The position numbers and the translations under genes are program-made. From the NCBI RefSeq assembly GCF_001908725.1, contig NZ_CP018725.1, positions 4,402,001 to 4,466,000 on the forward strand: a stretch of 64,000 nucleotides of DNA, read 5' to 3'. This document shows, in pieces, positions 27,252 to 37,838 of this stretch. Numbering within the stretch: position 1 is the stretch's first letter; every line of letters begins with the position of its first letter. The DNA is from Xanthomonas vesicatoria ATCC 35937. GTDB taxonomy: Bacteria; Pseudomonadota; Gammaproteobacteria; Xanthomonadales; Xanthomonadaceae. The notes beneath the pieces were generated by a model that worked only from the letters and a program-made list of their open reading frames with translations, was not told the DNA's origin and did not search any database.

Positions 27252-29357
27252 TTACGCCAGCATGCGCACCTTCGGCTCGCGTGCCCACTGGCGCGTCTTC
27301 GCGGCGGCGATGAATGCCTTGGTATCGGAAGCCGGGACAATGCCTGGATCCTTGCCGACGTTGCCCGCCTTGAGCAGCAGTTGCGCGCCATCGTCAAACG
27401 CAATCGCCTTCAGATGGGCCCAGGCGTTGCTGACGAAATCCAGTGCCGCCGATTCGTTGGTCAACACTTTGGCCGCTTCCGAGGACAGCAGCACAGCCAC
27501 TGCATCGAACACGATCGACGGCGTGCCGGCCAACTGGCCGTCGGCGGCCAACTGCTTGCCATCGCTGAGCTTGGCGCCGCCGCGTTTGGGCGCGACGATC
27601 TTCACCATGGCGCCGGCTGCTTCGGCGGCCTTGCGCACGGCCTTGATCGCTGCGGCATCCGAGCCGTCGTGGATCAGGATGCCCACCGTGCGCCCCTGCA
27701 GGGTGTCTTTCATCTTGCCGATCAATTGCAGCGCGGGCGACAGCGGCATATCCGTCGGTGCCACTGCTGCGGGAGGTGCGGGCGGCAGCTTGGTCATGCC
27801 CATGCCGTCTGCAACGCGCTGCGCAAGCGCCGGGTCGACATGACGCAAATGCCCCACGATGGCTTCGCGCACGTGCGCGGTGTCGACCTTGGACAGCTCA
27901 AACACCAGTGCCGAGGCCAGATGCGCTTGCTCTGGTGCCGTCTGGCTGCGGTAGAACATCCGTGCCTGGCTGTAGTGATCGGCGAAGCTCTCTGCGCGCA
28001 CACGGCCCTTTGCGCCATCTTCCGCAGGTGTTACATGGCTGGGGAATCCACGCAGCGCTTCGCGCGGCGCATCGGCCTGCAGCGAACTGGGTTCGTAGGC
28101 GACGCGTCCCTTCGGCACGCCCATCTGCATATGCCCATCGCGCTGATTGTTGGCGAACGGGCACTTGGGTGCATTGATCGGGATCTGGTGGAAATTGGGC
28201 CCGCCCAGGCGGCTCAGCTGCGTATCCAGGTACGAGAACAGACGGCCTTGCAGCAACGGGTCGTTGCTGAAGTCGATGCCGGGCACGATGTTGGCCGGGC
28301 AGTACGCCACCTGCTCGGTTTCGGCAAAGAAACTGTCCGGCCAGCGGTCCAGCACCATGCGGCCGACAATCTGCAGCGGCACCAGTTCTTCCGGAATGAC
28401 CTTGGTCGAATCCAGATGGTCGAACGGGAATGCGTCGGCCTCCGCTTCGGTAAACAGCTGCACGCCGAGTTCCCATTCCGGAAAATCGCCGTTCTGAATT
28501 GACTCGAACAGATCGCGCCGCTGGAAGTCCGGGTCGGCGCCAGCGATCTTCACCGCTTCGTCCCAGATGGTCGATTGCAGACCCAGCTTGGGGCGCCAAT
28601 GGAACTTGACGAAGGTGCTCTCGCCGGCTTCATTGAGGAAGCGGAAGCTGTGGATGCCGAAGCCCTCGATCATGCGCAGTGAGCGCGGGATGGTGCGATC
28701 GCTCATCGCCCACATGATCATGTGCATCGATTCGGGGGTGAGCGAAATGAAATCCCAGAATGTGTCATGCGCACTGGCGGCCTGCGGAAAGCCGCGGTCC
28801 GGTTCCATCTTCACTGCATGGATCAGATCCGGGAACTTCATCGCATCCTGGATGAAAAACACCGGGATGTTGTTGCCCACCAGATCCCAGTTGCCTTCCT
28901 TGGTGTAGAACTTCACCGCAAATCCACGCACATCGCGCGGGGTGTCCACCGAGCCGGCTCCGCCTGCAACGGTGGAAAAGCGAGTGAACAACGGTGTCTT
29001 TTCGCCCACCTCAGTGAAGATCTTGGCAGTGGTGTACTGGCTCAACGACTTGGTCAGCTCGAAATAGCCATGCGCGGCGCTGCCGCGTGCATGCACGATG
29101 CGCTCGGGGATGCGCTCATGATCGAAGTGGGTGATCTTTTCGCGCAGGATGAAGTCTTCCAGCAACGTCGGTCCGCGCGGCGTCGCGCGCAGCGAGTTCT
29201 GGTTATCGCCAACCGGGATTCCCTGGTTGGTGGTCAGTTGCGGATGCGAGCCGCCGGCTTTCTGGTGCAGTTCGTCGCCAGAACCGCGCGATTCTTGGGC
29301 ACTTGCGGGATTGACGGCAGCAGAAATCTGCACGGGATTGCTTGGGGACTTGGCCAT
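27252..29357 (-). CDS. katE: Large-subunit catalase HPII-type
   Basis: 701-residue clade-II monofunctional catalase degrading hydrogen peroxide. The heme catalase core (about 55-540) has catalytic His89 in [16 protein letters not shown], the distal Asn region [13 protein letters not shown] (159-170) and the heme-tyrosine region [10 protein letters not shown] flavodoxin/DJ-1-like C-terminal domain (about 590-701, [18 protein letters not shown]) marks the KatE/HPII type. Start ATG 29357 follows GGAG; the frame to 29543 is non-coding-like. In Xanthomonas such catalases are stationary-phase and stress induced; nothing in the promoter shows this directly. Confidence 0.96.
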   Translation of the reverse strand: MAKSPSNPVQISAAVNPASAQESRGSGDELHQKAGGSHPQLTTNQGIPVGDNQNSLRATPRGPTLLEDFILREKITHFDHERIPERIVHARGSAAHGYFELTKSLSQYTTAKIFTEVGEKTPLFTRFSTVAGGAGSVDTPRDVRGFAVKFYTKEGNWDLVGNNIPVFFIQDAMKFPDLIHAVKMEPDRGFPQAASAHDTFWDFISLTPESMHMIMWAMSDRTIPRSLRMIEGFGIHSFRFLNEAGESTFVKFHWRPKLGLQSTIWDEAVKIAGADPDFQRRDLFESIQNGDFPEWELGVQLFTEAEADAFPFDHLDSTKVIPEELVPLQIVGRMVLDRWPDSFFAETEQVAYCPANIVPGIDFSNDPLLQGRLFSYLDTQLSRLGGPNFHQIPINAPKCPFANNQRDGHMQMGVPKGRVAYEPSSLQADAPREALRGFPSHVTPAEDGAKGRVRAESFADHYSQARMFYRSQTAPEQAHLASALVFELSKVDTAHVREAIVGHLRHVDPALAQRVADGMGMTKLPPAPPAAVAPTDMPLSPALQLIGKMKDTLQGRTVGILIHDGSDAAAIKAVRKAAEAAGAMVKIVAPKRGGAKLSDGKQLAADGQLAGTPSIVFDAVAVLLSSEAAKVLTNESAALDFVSNAWAHLKAIAFDDGAQLLLKAGNVGKDPGIVPASDTKAFIAAAKTRQWAREPKVRMLA

Positions 29358-29578
29358 GGGGAACTCCACGTTGGCGGGCTGGATGCGAGCTGATCCGGTC
29401 GAGCCTGGGAGCGGCGCTGTTAAATAGATGTGTCTGCATGCGAACGAACACTCACACATCCGCTTGTCGCAGCACGAAGCGTGCGCGGCCGTGCACTCTG
29501 CATTGCCAACTGGTGCACGCGCGTGATGCGAGCGCCGCCACATGTGCGGCGACGCGTGACCGGGCTTGGATGATAGAT

Positions 29579-30433
29579 CTACAGCAGATCCAGCGGCTGT
29601 TTACGCGTGGGCGGCGAAAACGCGCTATCCAGCGCAGCAAGATCCTGCGCGTCCAGCTGCAAGGTGCATGCTGCGGCATTGTCACGCACATGCGCGGGCG
29701 TCCCGGATTCGGGAATGGCGATCACCTTGCCGCTGCGAATCGCCCACGCCAATGCCACCGCGGTGGCTGCCACGCCGCGCCGTGCACCGATGGCATGGAG
29801 CACCGGGTGATCGAGCAGTGCACGGCTACCGAGCGGCGAGTACGCCATGACCGTGACTTCATGATCGACGCACCAGGGAAGCAGATCGAATTCGATGCCG
29901 CGGCTACCGGCGTGATAGAGCACCTGATTGACCAGGCAGCGCTGCCCGCCATCGATGTGCCATAGGTCCTGCATATCGTCCACATCGAAGTTCGAGACGC
30001 CCCAGTCGCGGATCTTTCCGGCGTCGCGCAAGGCTTCGAATGCGGCGACGACTTCGGCAAGATCACTACCGCCGCGCCAGTGCAGCAAGTACAGATCCAG
30101 CGTGCGCACGCCTAGCCGTTGCAGGCTGGCTTCGCAGGCGCGTGCGATACCACGCGCACTTGCATTGCTGGGAAGCACCTTCGACACCAGATACGGCGGC
30201 AGTGCGCTGTCCATGGCCTGGCCGATCAACTGTTCGGAACGCCCATTGCCGTACATCTCGGCAGTGTCGATCAACCGCATGCCCAGCTGTTGGCCGGTTT
30301 GCAATGCCTCGATCTCCTGTTGCGGTGGATGCCGGCCCTGGCCCAGGTTCCAGGAGCCCAGACCAAGCGCCGGGACGCGACGCCCGGTGCGCAACAGTAC
30401 GTCGGGGCAGAGGGGTGAGGTGGATGTGGACAT
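29579..30433 (-). CDS. Aldo/keto reductase
   Basis: 284-residue NADPH-dependent oxidoreductase of the AKR superfamily with a TIM-barrel. The catalytic tetrad is visible: Asp56 (IDTAEMY), Tyr61, Lys85 (VSKVLP) and His118 (LLHW); the NADP-binding end has [16 protein letters not shown]. It reduces aldehydes or ketones; substrate unknown. GGGAG precedes ATG 30433. It lies 82 bp downstream of the carboxylesterase on the same strand, possibly cotranscribed. Confidence 0.92.
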   Translation of the reverse strand: MSTSTSPLCPDVLLRTGRRVPALGLGSWNLGQGRHPPQQEIEALQTGQQLGMRLIDTAEMYGNGRSEQLIGQAMDSALPPYLVSKVLPSNASARGIARACEASLQRLGVRTLDLYLLHWRGGSDLAEVVAAFEALRDAGKIRDWGVSNFDVDDMQDLWHIDGGQRCLVNQVLYHAGSRGIEFDLLPWCVDHEVTVMAYSPLGSRALLDHPVLHAIGARRGVAATAVALAWAIRSGKVIAIPESGTPAHVRDNAAACTLQLDAQDLAALDSAFSPPTRKQPLDLL

Positions 30434-30515
30434 GGAGCACTCCCGTAACGTTATTGCGGGCGACTGAGCGAAGCCGGCTGTGTAATCGGCGTGCTTCGCT
30501 GCTGCGGCGACGCGC

Positions 30516-32186
30516 TCATCGTTGATCATCGCGTGTGAGGTCCGACTGATGTTGCTGCGAAGGCGCGCGTAACGGGAGCACGGCAACCTGCGCATCTGCA
30601 TCCCAGAACGCGCAGCGGTGCCGTTGTACGAAGTCGGGCGTGGCACCGATCCTGCGCGGCGACAGCGTCAACGGCGTGTCGCCATCAAAGCGCGGCCATG
30701 GTGGCCGCCGGCCACCGTTGGGGTCGCCCGTGCGGGCGAATGCGCCCCAATAGTCCTGCATGGTGTTGGAAAAGGCCTGCTGCGCGGCACCGAACTGCGG
30801 GTCGCCACTGAGCACCCAGGGGCGCTGAAACAGATATACCAGCTCGGAGGCGTGAAACGCGCCCAACGGGCGCGAGAACGGCAAGCGCCACAGGCCGTAC
30901 GGTGCCTGCGGGTCGTCGAACTCATATGCATACACCGCGGCATGCACGCGCAATGCCTGCCCCAGGCGGCGCGTCGGGCAGGCGAGGCCGCCATCGGTGA
31001 CGATGTCGGCAAACGCCTCCCAGCGCGACTGCGCCGCAACATCCGCGTAGTGCGCCATGATCGGTGCGGGCGCCGCATACATGCGCTGGATACGCGCTTC
31101 ATACCCGCTGCGCAGCGTGAGCTTGCCGATGTAGGACAGCAGTTGCGCGAACAGGCGTCCCTCATCGCGGTTGTTGCCGATGAGTACCGGAACCTGCATA
31201 TGCTGCGCATTGGCGATGGCTTCGGCGGGCGTTGCCGGTAGCACATCGCCGCCGGTCATTGGTGCCCAGGCATCGCTGCCGGTCAAGCCGCGGCGTTGCG
31301 GTGTTGCATGGGCCACTGCGTCGGCGGGAAGTGCCCGCAGGCATGCGGCGGCATCCGCGTCCTGCACGCAGCCGAGCGTATGCGCCATGCGGGTGCCGCC
31401 GCGCTCGGCGTCATGGCGTGGCACGCTCGAATCAGCAGTCAGGCAGCTGCCACTCTGCAGAATTGCACGCTGAAACAGCCCACGCGCCCCTGGTGACACA
31501 AGCTGGTAACAGATGCTCCATGCGCCGGCGGATTCGCCGAATACGGTGACGTTGTGCGCGTCGCCGCCGAATGCGGCGATGTTGCGTTGGACCCAGCGCA
31601 ATGCGGCCTGTTGATCCAGCAGCGCATACGCACCTTCGCCTTCGCCACGCAGACTGGGGTGCGCCAGGAATCCGAAAGCACCCAGCCGATAGTTGGGTGC
31701 TACCACGATGACATTCTGTCGCGCCGCCAATGCACTCAGGTCGTAGTCGGCATTACTGCCCAGCTCCAATGCGCCACCGTAGATCCACACCATGACCGCG
31801 CGCGGATGCGCGGGCGCAGGGCCGGGCGGTGCGTAGATATTGAGCGTGAGGCAGTCTTCGGAAACGTTCTTTTGCCCAAAGCCATAGCGTGTCAGGCATG
31901 CCGGCCCTGCTTGCGTGGCATCGCGAACATCCTTCCAGGCCGCTGCCGGTTGCGGTGCATGGAAGCGCAATGCGCCCACCGGCGGTGCGGCGAACGGCAC
32001 GCCCAAAAACGCCTTGCCGTGTGCACTGGCCACACCGCGCACTGCACCGCTATCGGTCCGTACCACCTCGGCGCGCGCATCGGGCGCATGCACCAGCGCC
32101 GGCACCTCGCCAGGGCGACGTGGCGTGCAGCCGATGAGCAGGCTGGCTGACAACACCAAGGTGCCCAGATGTTTCAGTGCAAGCAT
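30516..32186 (-). CDS. Type-B carboxylesterase, predicted lipoprotein
   Basis: 556-residue carboxylesterase/cholinesterase-fold hydrolase. Lipobox LLIGC with Cys20 as acyl site. Type-B landmarks are EDCLTLNIYAP (110-120), oxyanion segment YGGALELG, Ser219 in FGESAGAW, RDEG in the middle and FHASELVYLF near the catalytic His. It would hydrolyse esters at the periplasmic or cell-surface face. Start ATG 32186. The C-terminal 20 residues are polar and Gln/Asp-rich. Confidence 0.92.
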   Translation of the reverse strand: MLALKHLGTLVLSASLLIGCTPRRPGEVPALVHAPDARAEVVRTDSGAVRGVASAHGKAFLGVPFAAPPVGALRFHAPQPAAAWKDVRDATQAGPACLTRYGFGQKNVSEDCLTLNIYAPPGPAPAHPRAVMVWIYGGALELGSNADYDLSALAARQNVIVVAPNYRLGAFGFLAHPSLRGEGEGAYALLDQQAALRWVQRNIAAFGGDAHNVTVFGESAGAWSICYQLVSPGARGLFQRAILQSGSCLTADSSVPRHDAERGGTRMAHTLGCVQDADAAACLRALPADAVAHATPQRRGLTGSDAWAPMTGGDVLPATPAEAIANAQHMQVPVLIGNNRDEGRLFAQLLSYIGKLTLRSGYEARIQRMYAAPAPIMAHYADVAAQSRWEAFADIVTDGGLACPTRRLGQALRVHAAVYAYEFDDPQAPYGLWRLPFSRPLGAFHASELVYLFQRPWVLSGDPQFGAAQQAFSNTMQDYWGAFARTGDPNGGRRPPWPRFDGDTPLTLSPRRIGATPDFVQRHRCAFWDADAQVAVLPLRAPSQQHQSDLTRDDQR

Positions 32187-32490
32187 GAGCGAGTGTCTGC
32201 CATGTGTGGGAGGCGTTCGCCATCATGCCCAACACGCGTGTAGGCCAGGCAAACGGAACCACACTGCGTAGGCCGTATGCGGAGGTGGTCGCAACCAGGG
32301 CGATGCTGGCGTTGACGCGCGGCGCATGTCCGCGGGTGCGGTCTCGGCCGATGTTGGCAGTCTTGAGGGTTGCGACGGTAGCGACAGCATCGATCCCAAG
32401 AGGTCGATGGTGCGCGCAACGATGGGCATCAAGGGGCGCGCGGCCGCAGGTGGCGCCGATCTCGCGCAACGTGATCGCATCGCAGGGCGC
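32187..32490. other. Intergenic region between gcvP terminator and esterase
   Basis: About 300 bp with no supportable gene; contains the upstream region of the esterase on the minus strand. No repeat recognised. Confidence 0.4.
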
Positions 32491-32524
32491 AATAAAAAAC
32501 CCGGCCGTGTTACCGGCCGGGTTT
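32491..32524 (-). terminator. Rho-independent terminator of gcvP
   Basis: On the minus strand AAACCCGGCCG, a 6-nt loop, CGGCCGGGTTT and then TTTATT. The 11-bp stem with U-rich tail begins 26 bp after the gcvP stop. A classic intrinsic terminator. Confidence 0.9.
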
Positions 32525-32549
32525 GATGGTGACTGCGTCTGCAACGTGC

Positions 32550-35414
32550 TCAGACGGCGGCGTCTTCCTTGTAGGCATCCACCGGGATGCAGGCGCACAT
32601 CACGTTCTTGTCGCCGTAGACGTTATCCACCCGCGCCACCGGTGGCCAGTACTTCTGCTGCTTGAGGCTGGGCAGCGGGAAGGCGGCCAGCTCGCGCGGG
32701 TAGGCGTGGGTCCACTCGCTGGCCGACACCTGCGTTGCCGTATGCGGTGCGTGCTTGAGCGGATTGTCGTCGCGGTCCAGGCGGCCGTCTTCGATGGCGC
32801 GGATCTCTTCGCGGATCTGGATCATCGCGTCGATGAAACGGTCCAGCTCGTGCTGCGATTCGCTTTCGGTCGGTTCCACCATCAAGGTGCCGGCGACCGG
32901 GAAGCTCAGCGTCGGCGCATGGAAGCCGAAGTCGATCAGCCGCTTGGCGATGTCCTCGGCACCGATGCCGCTGGTCTTTTCCAGCGGCCGCACGTCGAGG
33001 ATGCACTCATGCGCCACCAGCCCATTGCGGCCGGTGTACAGCGTCTTGTAATGCGGTGCCAGGCGCTTGGCGATGTAGTTGGCATTGAGCAATGCCACCT
33101 GCGTGGCCTTGCGCAAGCCGCCGCTGCCCATCATGGTCACGTACATCCAGCTGATCGGCAGGATCGAGGCCGAACCGTAGCTGGCCGCGCTGACCATGCC
33201 GACGTCGCCTTCTCCGCCCAGCGTTTTGGGAAGGAAAGGCGCCAGATGCGACTTCACCGCACACGGGCCCACGCCCGGGCCGCCGCCGCCGTGCGGAATG
33301 CAGAACGTCTTGTGCAGGTTGAGGTGCGACACATCCGAGCCCCACTTGCCGGGCTTGGCCACGCCGACCAGGGCATTCATGTTGGCGCCGTCGGTGTAGA
33401 CCTGGCCGCCATGCGCATGGACCGCGTCGCAGATCGCCACCACGTCCTCTTCGAACACACCGTGCGTGGACGGGTAGGTGATCATCAGCGCGGCCAGGCG
33501 ATCGGAATACTTCTCCGCCTTGGCGCGAATGTCGTCGACATCGACATTGCCGTTGGCGTCGCACTTGGTGACCACCACGGTCATGCCGCACATCTGTGCA
33601 GAGGCCGGGTTGGTACCGTGCGCGGATTCGGGAATCAGGCAGATATCGCGATGCGCCTCGCCACGTGAACGATGATAGGCACGGATCGCCAGCAGGCCGG
33701 CGTATTCGCCCTGCGCGCCGGAGTTGGGCTGCAGGCTCACCGCGTCATAGCCGGTGCATTCGACCAGCATTGCTTCCAGCTCGTCGATCAGCTGCGCATA
33801 GCCGGCCGACTGCTCGGCCGGGGCCAGCGGATGGATCGCGCCGAATTCGGGCCAGGTCACCGGGATCATTTCGGCGGTGGCGTTGAGCTTCATGGTGCAG
33901 CTGCCCAGCGGGATCATGGTGCGATCCATCGCCAGATCCTTGTCGGCCAGCGAACGCATGTAGCGCAGCAGTTCGTGTTCGCTGTGGTGGGTGTTGAACA
34001 CCGGGTGTGTCAGGAAGGCGCTGGTGCGCAGCAGACCTTGCGGCAACGCATCGGCGGTGGCCGCATCCAGCGCGTCGATGTCCGCCTGGGCACCGAACAA
34101 TTGCGCCAGCGCCACCACATCGGCGCGCGTGCTGGTTTCGTCCAGGCTGATGCCGACCGCTTCGCTGTCGATGGCACGCAGGTTGATGCCAGCCGCATGT
34201 GCACGGGCGTGGATGGCATCGGCATCGATCGCCTTGACGTGCAGGGTGTCGAAGAAATGCTCGCCCACAGTGACGCCGGCGCTGCGCAGTGCGGCAGCCA
34301 GGATCGCGGCCAGGCGATGGGTGCGCCGTGCGATGCGTGTCAGGCCATCGGGGCCGTGGTAGACGGCATACATCGAGGCCATCACTGCCAGCAGCACCTG
34401 CGCGGTGCAGATATTGGAGGTGGCTTTCTCGCGACGGATATGTTGTTCGCGCGTCTGCAAGGTGAGGCGATACGCCGGGTTACCGGCGGCATCGATCGAC
34501 ACACCGATCAAACGACCCGGCATCGAGCGCTTGTAGGCATCGCGGCAGGCCATGAATGCCGCATGCGGGCCGCCAAACCCGAACGGCACGCCAAAGCGCT
34601 GCGAGTTGCCAACCACGATGTCCGCGCCCCATTCGCCTGGCGCGGCGATCAGGGTGAGGGCAAGCAGATCGGTGGCCACCGCGACCAGGCCGCCTTGCGC
34701 GTGCACCGCGTCGGCCAGCTTGGCGTGGTCGCCGATGTGACCAAAACTGTCGGGGTATTGCAGCAGTACGCCGAAGCATTCGGCTTGCAGGGCTTCTTCC
34801 GGGGTGCCGACGCGCAACACGATGCCCAGCGGCTCGGCGCGCGTGCGCAGCAGTTCCAGCGTCTGCGTATGCACCGCGTCGTGCACGAAGAAGGTGTCCG
34901 ACTTCGACTTGGCCGACCGCTTGGCCAGCGTCATCGCTTCGGCCGCGGCGGTGGCTTCGTCCAGCAGCGAGGCGTTGGCGATCTGCATGCCGGTCAGATC
35001 TGCGCACAGGGTCTGGAAGTTGATCAATGCTTCCATGCGGCCCTGCGAAATCTCTGCCTGGTACGGCGTGTACGCGGTATACCAGGCCGGGTTTTCCAGG
35101 ATGTTGCGCAGGATCACCTTCGGCGTATGGGTGCCGTAGTAGCCCTGGCCGATAAAGGTGCGCTGTACCTGATTCTTGCTGGCGATGGCGCGGATCTTGG
35201 CCAGCGCTTCTTCTTCGGTAATCGCCTCGGGCAGCGCGAGCGCGGCCGGCGATTTGATGTTGCCCGGCACGATGGCGTCGGTCAGCGCATCCAGCGAGGC
35301 GTGGCCGACCACGCCCAGCATCTGCGCGATTTCTGCGTCGTTGGGGCCGATGTGGCGTTCGACGAACGCGCTGTGGTGTTCGAGGTCGCGCAGGGAAGAC
35401 GAGGTCTGGGACAT
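32550..35414 (-). CDS. gcvP: Glycine dehydrogenase (decarboxylating), P-protein of the glycine cleavage system
   Basis: 954-residue fused GcvP, which decarboxylates glycine with pyridoxal phosphate and passes the aminomethyl group to lipoyl-H-protein. The N-terminal half has [17 protein letters not shown] and [19 protein letters not shown]; the C-terminal half has the glycine-rich/PLP region [19 protein letters not shown] and HTSNPASAQ-type segment [12 protein letters not shown]; the PLP lysine sits in the [17 protein letters not shown] run. Start ATG 35414; a longer frame would run through the riboswitch. A tandem glycine riboswitch lies 104 bp upstream, so expression rises with glycine. The T and H genes are not in the window. 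Confidence 0.97.
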   Translation of the reverse strand: MSQTSSSLRDLEHHSAFVERHIGPNDAEIAQMLGVVGHASLDALTDAIVPGNIKSPAALALPEAITEEEALAKIRAIASKNQVQRTFIGQGYYGTHTPKVILRNILENPAWYTAYTPYQAEISQGRMEALINFQTLCADLTGMQIANASLLDEATAAAEAMTLAKRSAKSKSDTFFVHDAVHTQTLELLRTRAEPLGIVLRVGTPEEALQAECFGVLLQYPDSFGHIGDHAKLADAVHAQGGLVAVATDLLALTLIAAPGEWGADIVVGNSQRFGVPFGFGGPHAAFMACRDAYKRSMPGRLIGVSIDAAGNPAYRLTLQTREQHIRREKATSNICTAQVLLAVMASMYAVYHGPDGLTRIARRTHRLAAILAAALRSAGVTVGEHFFDTLHVKAIDADAIHARAHAAGINLRAIDSEAVGISLDETSTRADVVALAQLFGAQADIDALDAATADALPQGLLRTSAFLTHPVFNTHHSEHELLRYMRSLADKDLAMDRTMIPLGSCTMKLNATAEMIPVTWPEFGAIHPLAPAEQSAGYAQLIDELEAMLVECTGYDAVSLQPNSGAQGEYAGLLAIRAYHRSRGEAHRDICLIPESAHGTNPASAQMCGMTVVVTKCDANGNVDVDDIRAKAEKYSDRLAALMITYPSTHGVFEEDVVAICDAVHAHGGQVYTDGANMNALVGVAKPGKWGSDVSHLNLHKTFCIPHGGGGPGVGPCAVKSHLAPFLPKTLGGEGDVGMVSAASYGSASILPISWMYVTMMGSGGLRKATQVALLNANYIAKRLAPHYKTLYTGRNGLVAHECILDVRPLEKTSGIGAEDIAKRLIDFGFHAPTLSFPVAGTLMVEPTESESQHELDRFIDAMIQIREEIRAIEDGRLDRDDNPLKHAPHTATQVSASEWTHAYPRELAAFPLPSLKQQKYWPPVARVDNVYGDKNVMCACIPVDAYKEDAAV

Positions 35415-35517
35415 GGCGGGCATCCGGGGCAGGGGGCAGACGAATGGTCGACACGTCCCCAAACCGGCCCGATGCGCACGCGCACCACGACCCGTCGCAG
35501 CGACGGTCTTCCTCGCG

Positions 35518-35698
35518 CCCCTCTGTCCTTTTGCCTGAGAGTTTAAAAACGCGGCCTGGCCTGCGGCCTGCCTGCGTTCCGTGCCCCTTCGGCGCCGGCA
35601 TCGGCCGGTCTCTCCAGAGTTGTACTGCGGATGGTATCGGGCCTGAGCGATTACGGGCTGTTGCGCCTTCGGCAGCGGCAGTGCCGCTTCTCCCACCG
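35518..35698 (-). promoter_or_regulatory. Tandem glycine riboswitch upstream of gcvP
   Basis: Two aptamers in series on the minus strand. The first (about 35698-35624) has GGGAGAAGCGG, GCTGCCGAAGGCGCAA and CGCTCAGGCCCGATACC. The second (about 35622-35518) has CTGGAGAGACC, GCGCCGAAGGGGCA and the hallmark ACTCTCAGGCAAAAGGACAG. These are the conserved cores of the glycine aptamer; two copies with a short linker make the cooperative tandem form that turns on gcv genes at high glycine. The expression platform would be between 35518 and the gcvP start. Confidence 0.93.
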
Positions 35699-35893
35699 TG
35701 TTGCCCGGCGATTATAGCGTGGCTCCGCGCCGGCTTGCGCGCGGGCGGGGACGCACGGCAACGCGCCGCGTACTTGGGCTTGCTTAACCTTGTCGGCGCA
35801 AGCGCCTATCATCGGCGCCCTCACGCTCATCCCGGCGCCGCACCAGGCCGACGCTGGTGTGTGCCCCGGATGCACCACGTTTCGGATCCCTGC

Positions 35894-37147
35894 ATGCCCC
35901 CCACCACGCCCTCCACCCGTCGCATGGCGCTGCTGCTTGCCGGGCTGGCGATGTTCGGCCCGTTCTCCATCGACACCATCTTCCCGGCGTTCTCGCGGCT
36001 CAGCCGCAGCCTGGCGGTGGACCAGGTGGCGATCCAGCAGACCATCAGCATCTATTTGCTGGCGTACGGGGTGATGAGCATCGCACACGGGCCGCTGTCC
36101 GATGCCTGGGGCCGCAAGCGGGTGATCCTGGGCGGGCTGGTGCTGTTCATCGCCGGCTCGGTGGGCTGCGCCCTGTCGCAGGACCTCCCCACGCTGCTGG
36201 CCTTCCGCGCGTTGCAGGGGCTGTCGGCCGGCGTGGGCATGATCGTCGGGCGGGCGGTGATCCGCGACCTGTTCCATGGCCCGGACGCGCAACGGCTGAT
36301 GAGCCAGGTGTCGATGATCTTCGGCATCGCGCCAGCCATTGCGCCGATCATCGGCGGCTGGATCCTGCTCAGCGGTGCCGGCTGGCCGCTGATCTTCTGG
36401 TTTCTGGTGGTGTTCGGGCTGGTGCTGTTGATCGCGACGCTGATCTGGCTGCCGGAAACTCACCCGGTGGAAGCGCGCACACCGCTGCAGCTCAAGCGCC
36501 TGCTGCACGACTACGTGCGGATCGGCTTCAACCCGCGCTTCCAGCGCCTGGCCGCGGCCGGTGCGTTCAACTTTGCCGGCATCTTCCTGTACATCGCGTC
36601 GGCGCCGGTGCTGATCATGCAGCACCTGCACCTGGGCGAAGGCGACTTTGCCTGGTTGTTCATTCCCACCATCGGCGGCATGACGTTGGGCTCGTTCCTG
36701 TCCGGGCGCATGGCCGGCCGGATGAACCCGGTGCGGCAGATCCGCATCGGCTTCATCTGCTGCGGCGTGGCCGCGCTCGCCAACCTGGGCTATACCTTGT
36801 CGGTGGCGCAGATCGCGCTGCCGTGGGCAGTGCTGCCGATCTTTCTGGCCGGTGTCGGCATGGCGTTGATCTTCCCGATCCTGGCGCTGGCGGTGCTGGA
36901 CATGTACCCGCAGCAGCGGGGCTTGGCCTCCTCCCTGCAGGCCTTCACTCAGCTCATGACCAATACGGTGGTGGCCGGGGTGCTGTCGCCGCTGCTGAGT
37001 GAACACCCGCGGCACCTGGCGATCGGCATGACCGGTTTTTTCCTACTTGGCTGGCTATTCTGGCGCTGGGAGCGCCGCAGCGGCCGCCGTCTGCGGCACC
37101 GCCAGGCTACCGAGGCAGTGCCTCTGGAGCCGGCCAACCATCTTTGA
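35894..37147 (+). CDS. Bcr/CflA family MFS drug efflux transporter
   Basis: 417-residue proton-driven exporter with 12 hydrophobic segments. The MFS loop 2-3 motif is GPLSDAWGRKRVILGG; motif C-like AIAPIIGGWILL lies in helix 5, typical of the 12-TM drug/H+ antiporter group, and FSIDTIFPAF begins helix 1 as in Bcr/CflA. Start ATG 35894 was chosen; an in-frame ATG at 35870 would add 8 residues. Its promoter region is divergent from the gcvP riboswitch. Substrate unknown. Confidence 0.9.
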   Translation: MPPTTPSTRRMALLLAGLAMFGPFSIDTIFPAFSRLSRSLAVDQVAIQQTISIYLLAYGVMSIAHGPLSDAWGRKRVILGGLVLFIAGSVGCALSQDLPTLLAFRALQGLSAGVGMIVGRAVIRDLFHGPDAQRLMSQVSMIFGIAPAIAPIIGGWILLSGAGWPLIFWFLVVFGLVLLIATLIWLPETHPVEARTPLQLKRLLHDYVRIGFNPRFQRLAAAGAFNFAGIFLYIASAPVLIMQHLHLGEGDFAWLFIPTIGGMTLGSFLSGRMAGRMNPVRQIRIGFICCGVAALANLGYTLSVAQIALPWAVLPIFLAGVGMALIFPILALAVLDMYPQQRGLASSLQAFTQLMTNTVVAGVLSPLLSEHPRHLAIGMTGFFLLGWLFWRWERRSGRRLRHRQATEAVPLEPANHL

Positions 37148-37163
37148 CCCTACAGGAGCCCGC

Positions 37164-37568
37164 ATGTCCACCGATTCCAAGTTGCGCCGCGATGCCCGCA
37201 AGCGCGCCGCCGAGCGCCAGCGCAATCAGGCCGCTGCCAAGGCCACCGCCGAATCACCGATCGAGGCGCATGCCGAACTGCGCGACCAGCAGCGCACGTT
37301 GCTGGCCGGCATCGTCCGCCGCGACGGCGAATGGGTGCTGGGGATGGACGGGCGCATCGCTGGCGAAAGTACCAGCGCCGCGCAGGTGTTGACGCTGATC
37401 ATGCGCGCCGCCGAGCTGCACGAACGCCAGGGCACTCCCGTGCGCCTGACGTATTCGGATGCGCTGAAAGATGCTGCGCATGCTGAAGCCCAGGCCGACG
37501 GCATGGAATTCGAGCAGTTCAAGGCCAGGTTGAGCGAGCGCTTGCAGGGCGGCGCCAAGCTCAATTGA
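37164..37568 (+). CDS. Conserved protein of unknown function (134 residues)
   Basis: Small soluble protein. N-terminal 40 residues are very basic and helical (KLRRDARKRAAERQRNQAAAKATA), followed by LLAGIVRRDGEWVLGMDGRIAGE and a C-terminal helix AEAQADGMEFEQFKARLSERL. CAGGAG lies 6 nt before ATG 37164. It starts 16 bp after the efflux gene, so it shares that transcript. The basic coil may bind nucleic acid (inference); no family recognised. Confidence 0.75.
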   Translation: MSTDSKLRRDARKRAAERQRNQAAAKATAESPIEAHAELRDQQRTLLAGIVRRDGEWVLGMDGRIAGESTSAAQVLTLIMRAAELHERQGTPVRLTYSDALKDAAHAEAQADGMEFEQFKARLSERLQGGAKLN

Positions 37569-37640
37569 GTGATCTTCACTGCTTGCCATCGCTGGCGCGC
37601 GCAGGTGCACGGCGTATTTGAACGATCACTGGGCTGCTAG

Positions 37641-37666
37641 GCCTGCTGCAAGGGTATGCAGCAGGC
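37641..37666. terminator. Hairpin in the gap between converging genes
   Basis: 10-bp perfect stem GCCTGCTGCA/TGCAGCAGGC with loop AGGGTA, 72 bp after the plus-strand unknown gene and 172 bp after the minus-strand effector gene. Could serve either strand; no U-tract. Confidence 0.5.
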
Positions 37667-37838
37667 GGGCATCGGTTCTGGCATGTAGGCGCTGCCCCGC
37701 AGCTGTATCGCGCAGCAAGGTCGTCGGGCCAGCCAACCATTTGTTATTGACCCGGCGCGCCGGCGCCAATGAATCGGCTGGCCACGTGATCGAACTCTTC
37801 GACCTGCGTTATCGTGTGCGTTTACCCGGCGCGCGGCC

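Noticed and set aside
33672..35546. 624-codon plus-strand frame opposite gcvP
   Set aside because: Antisense shadow; the coding strand is gcvP.
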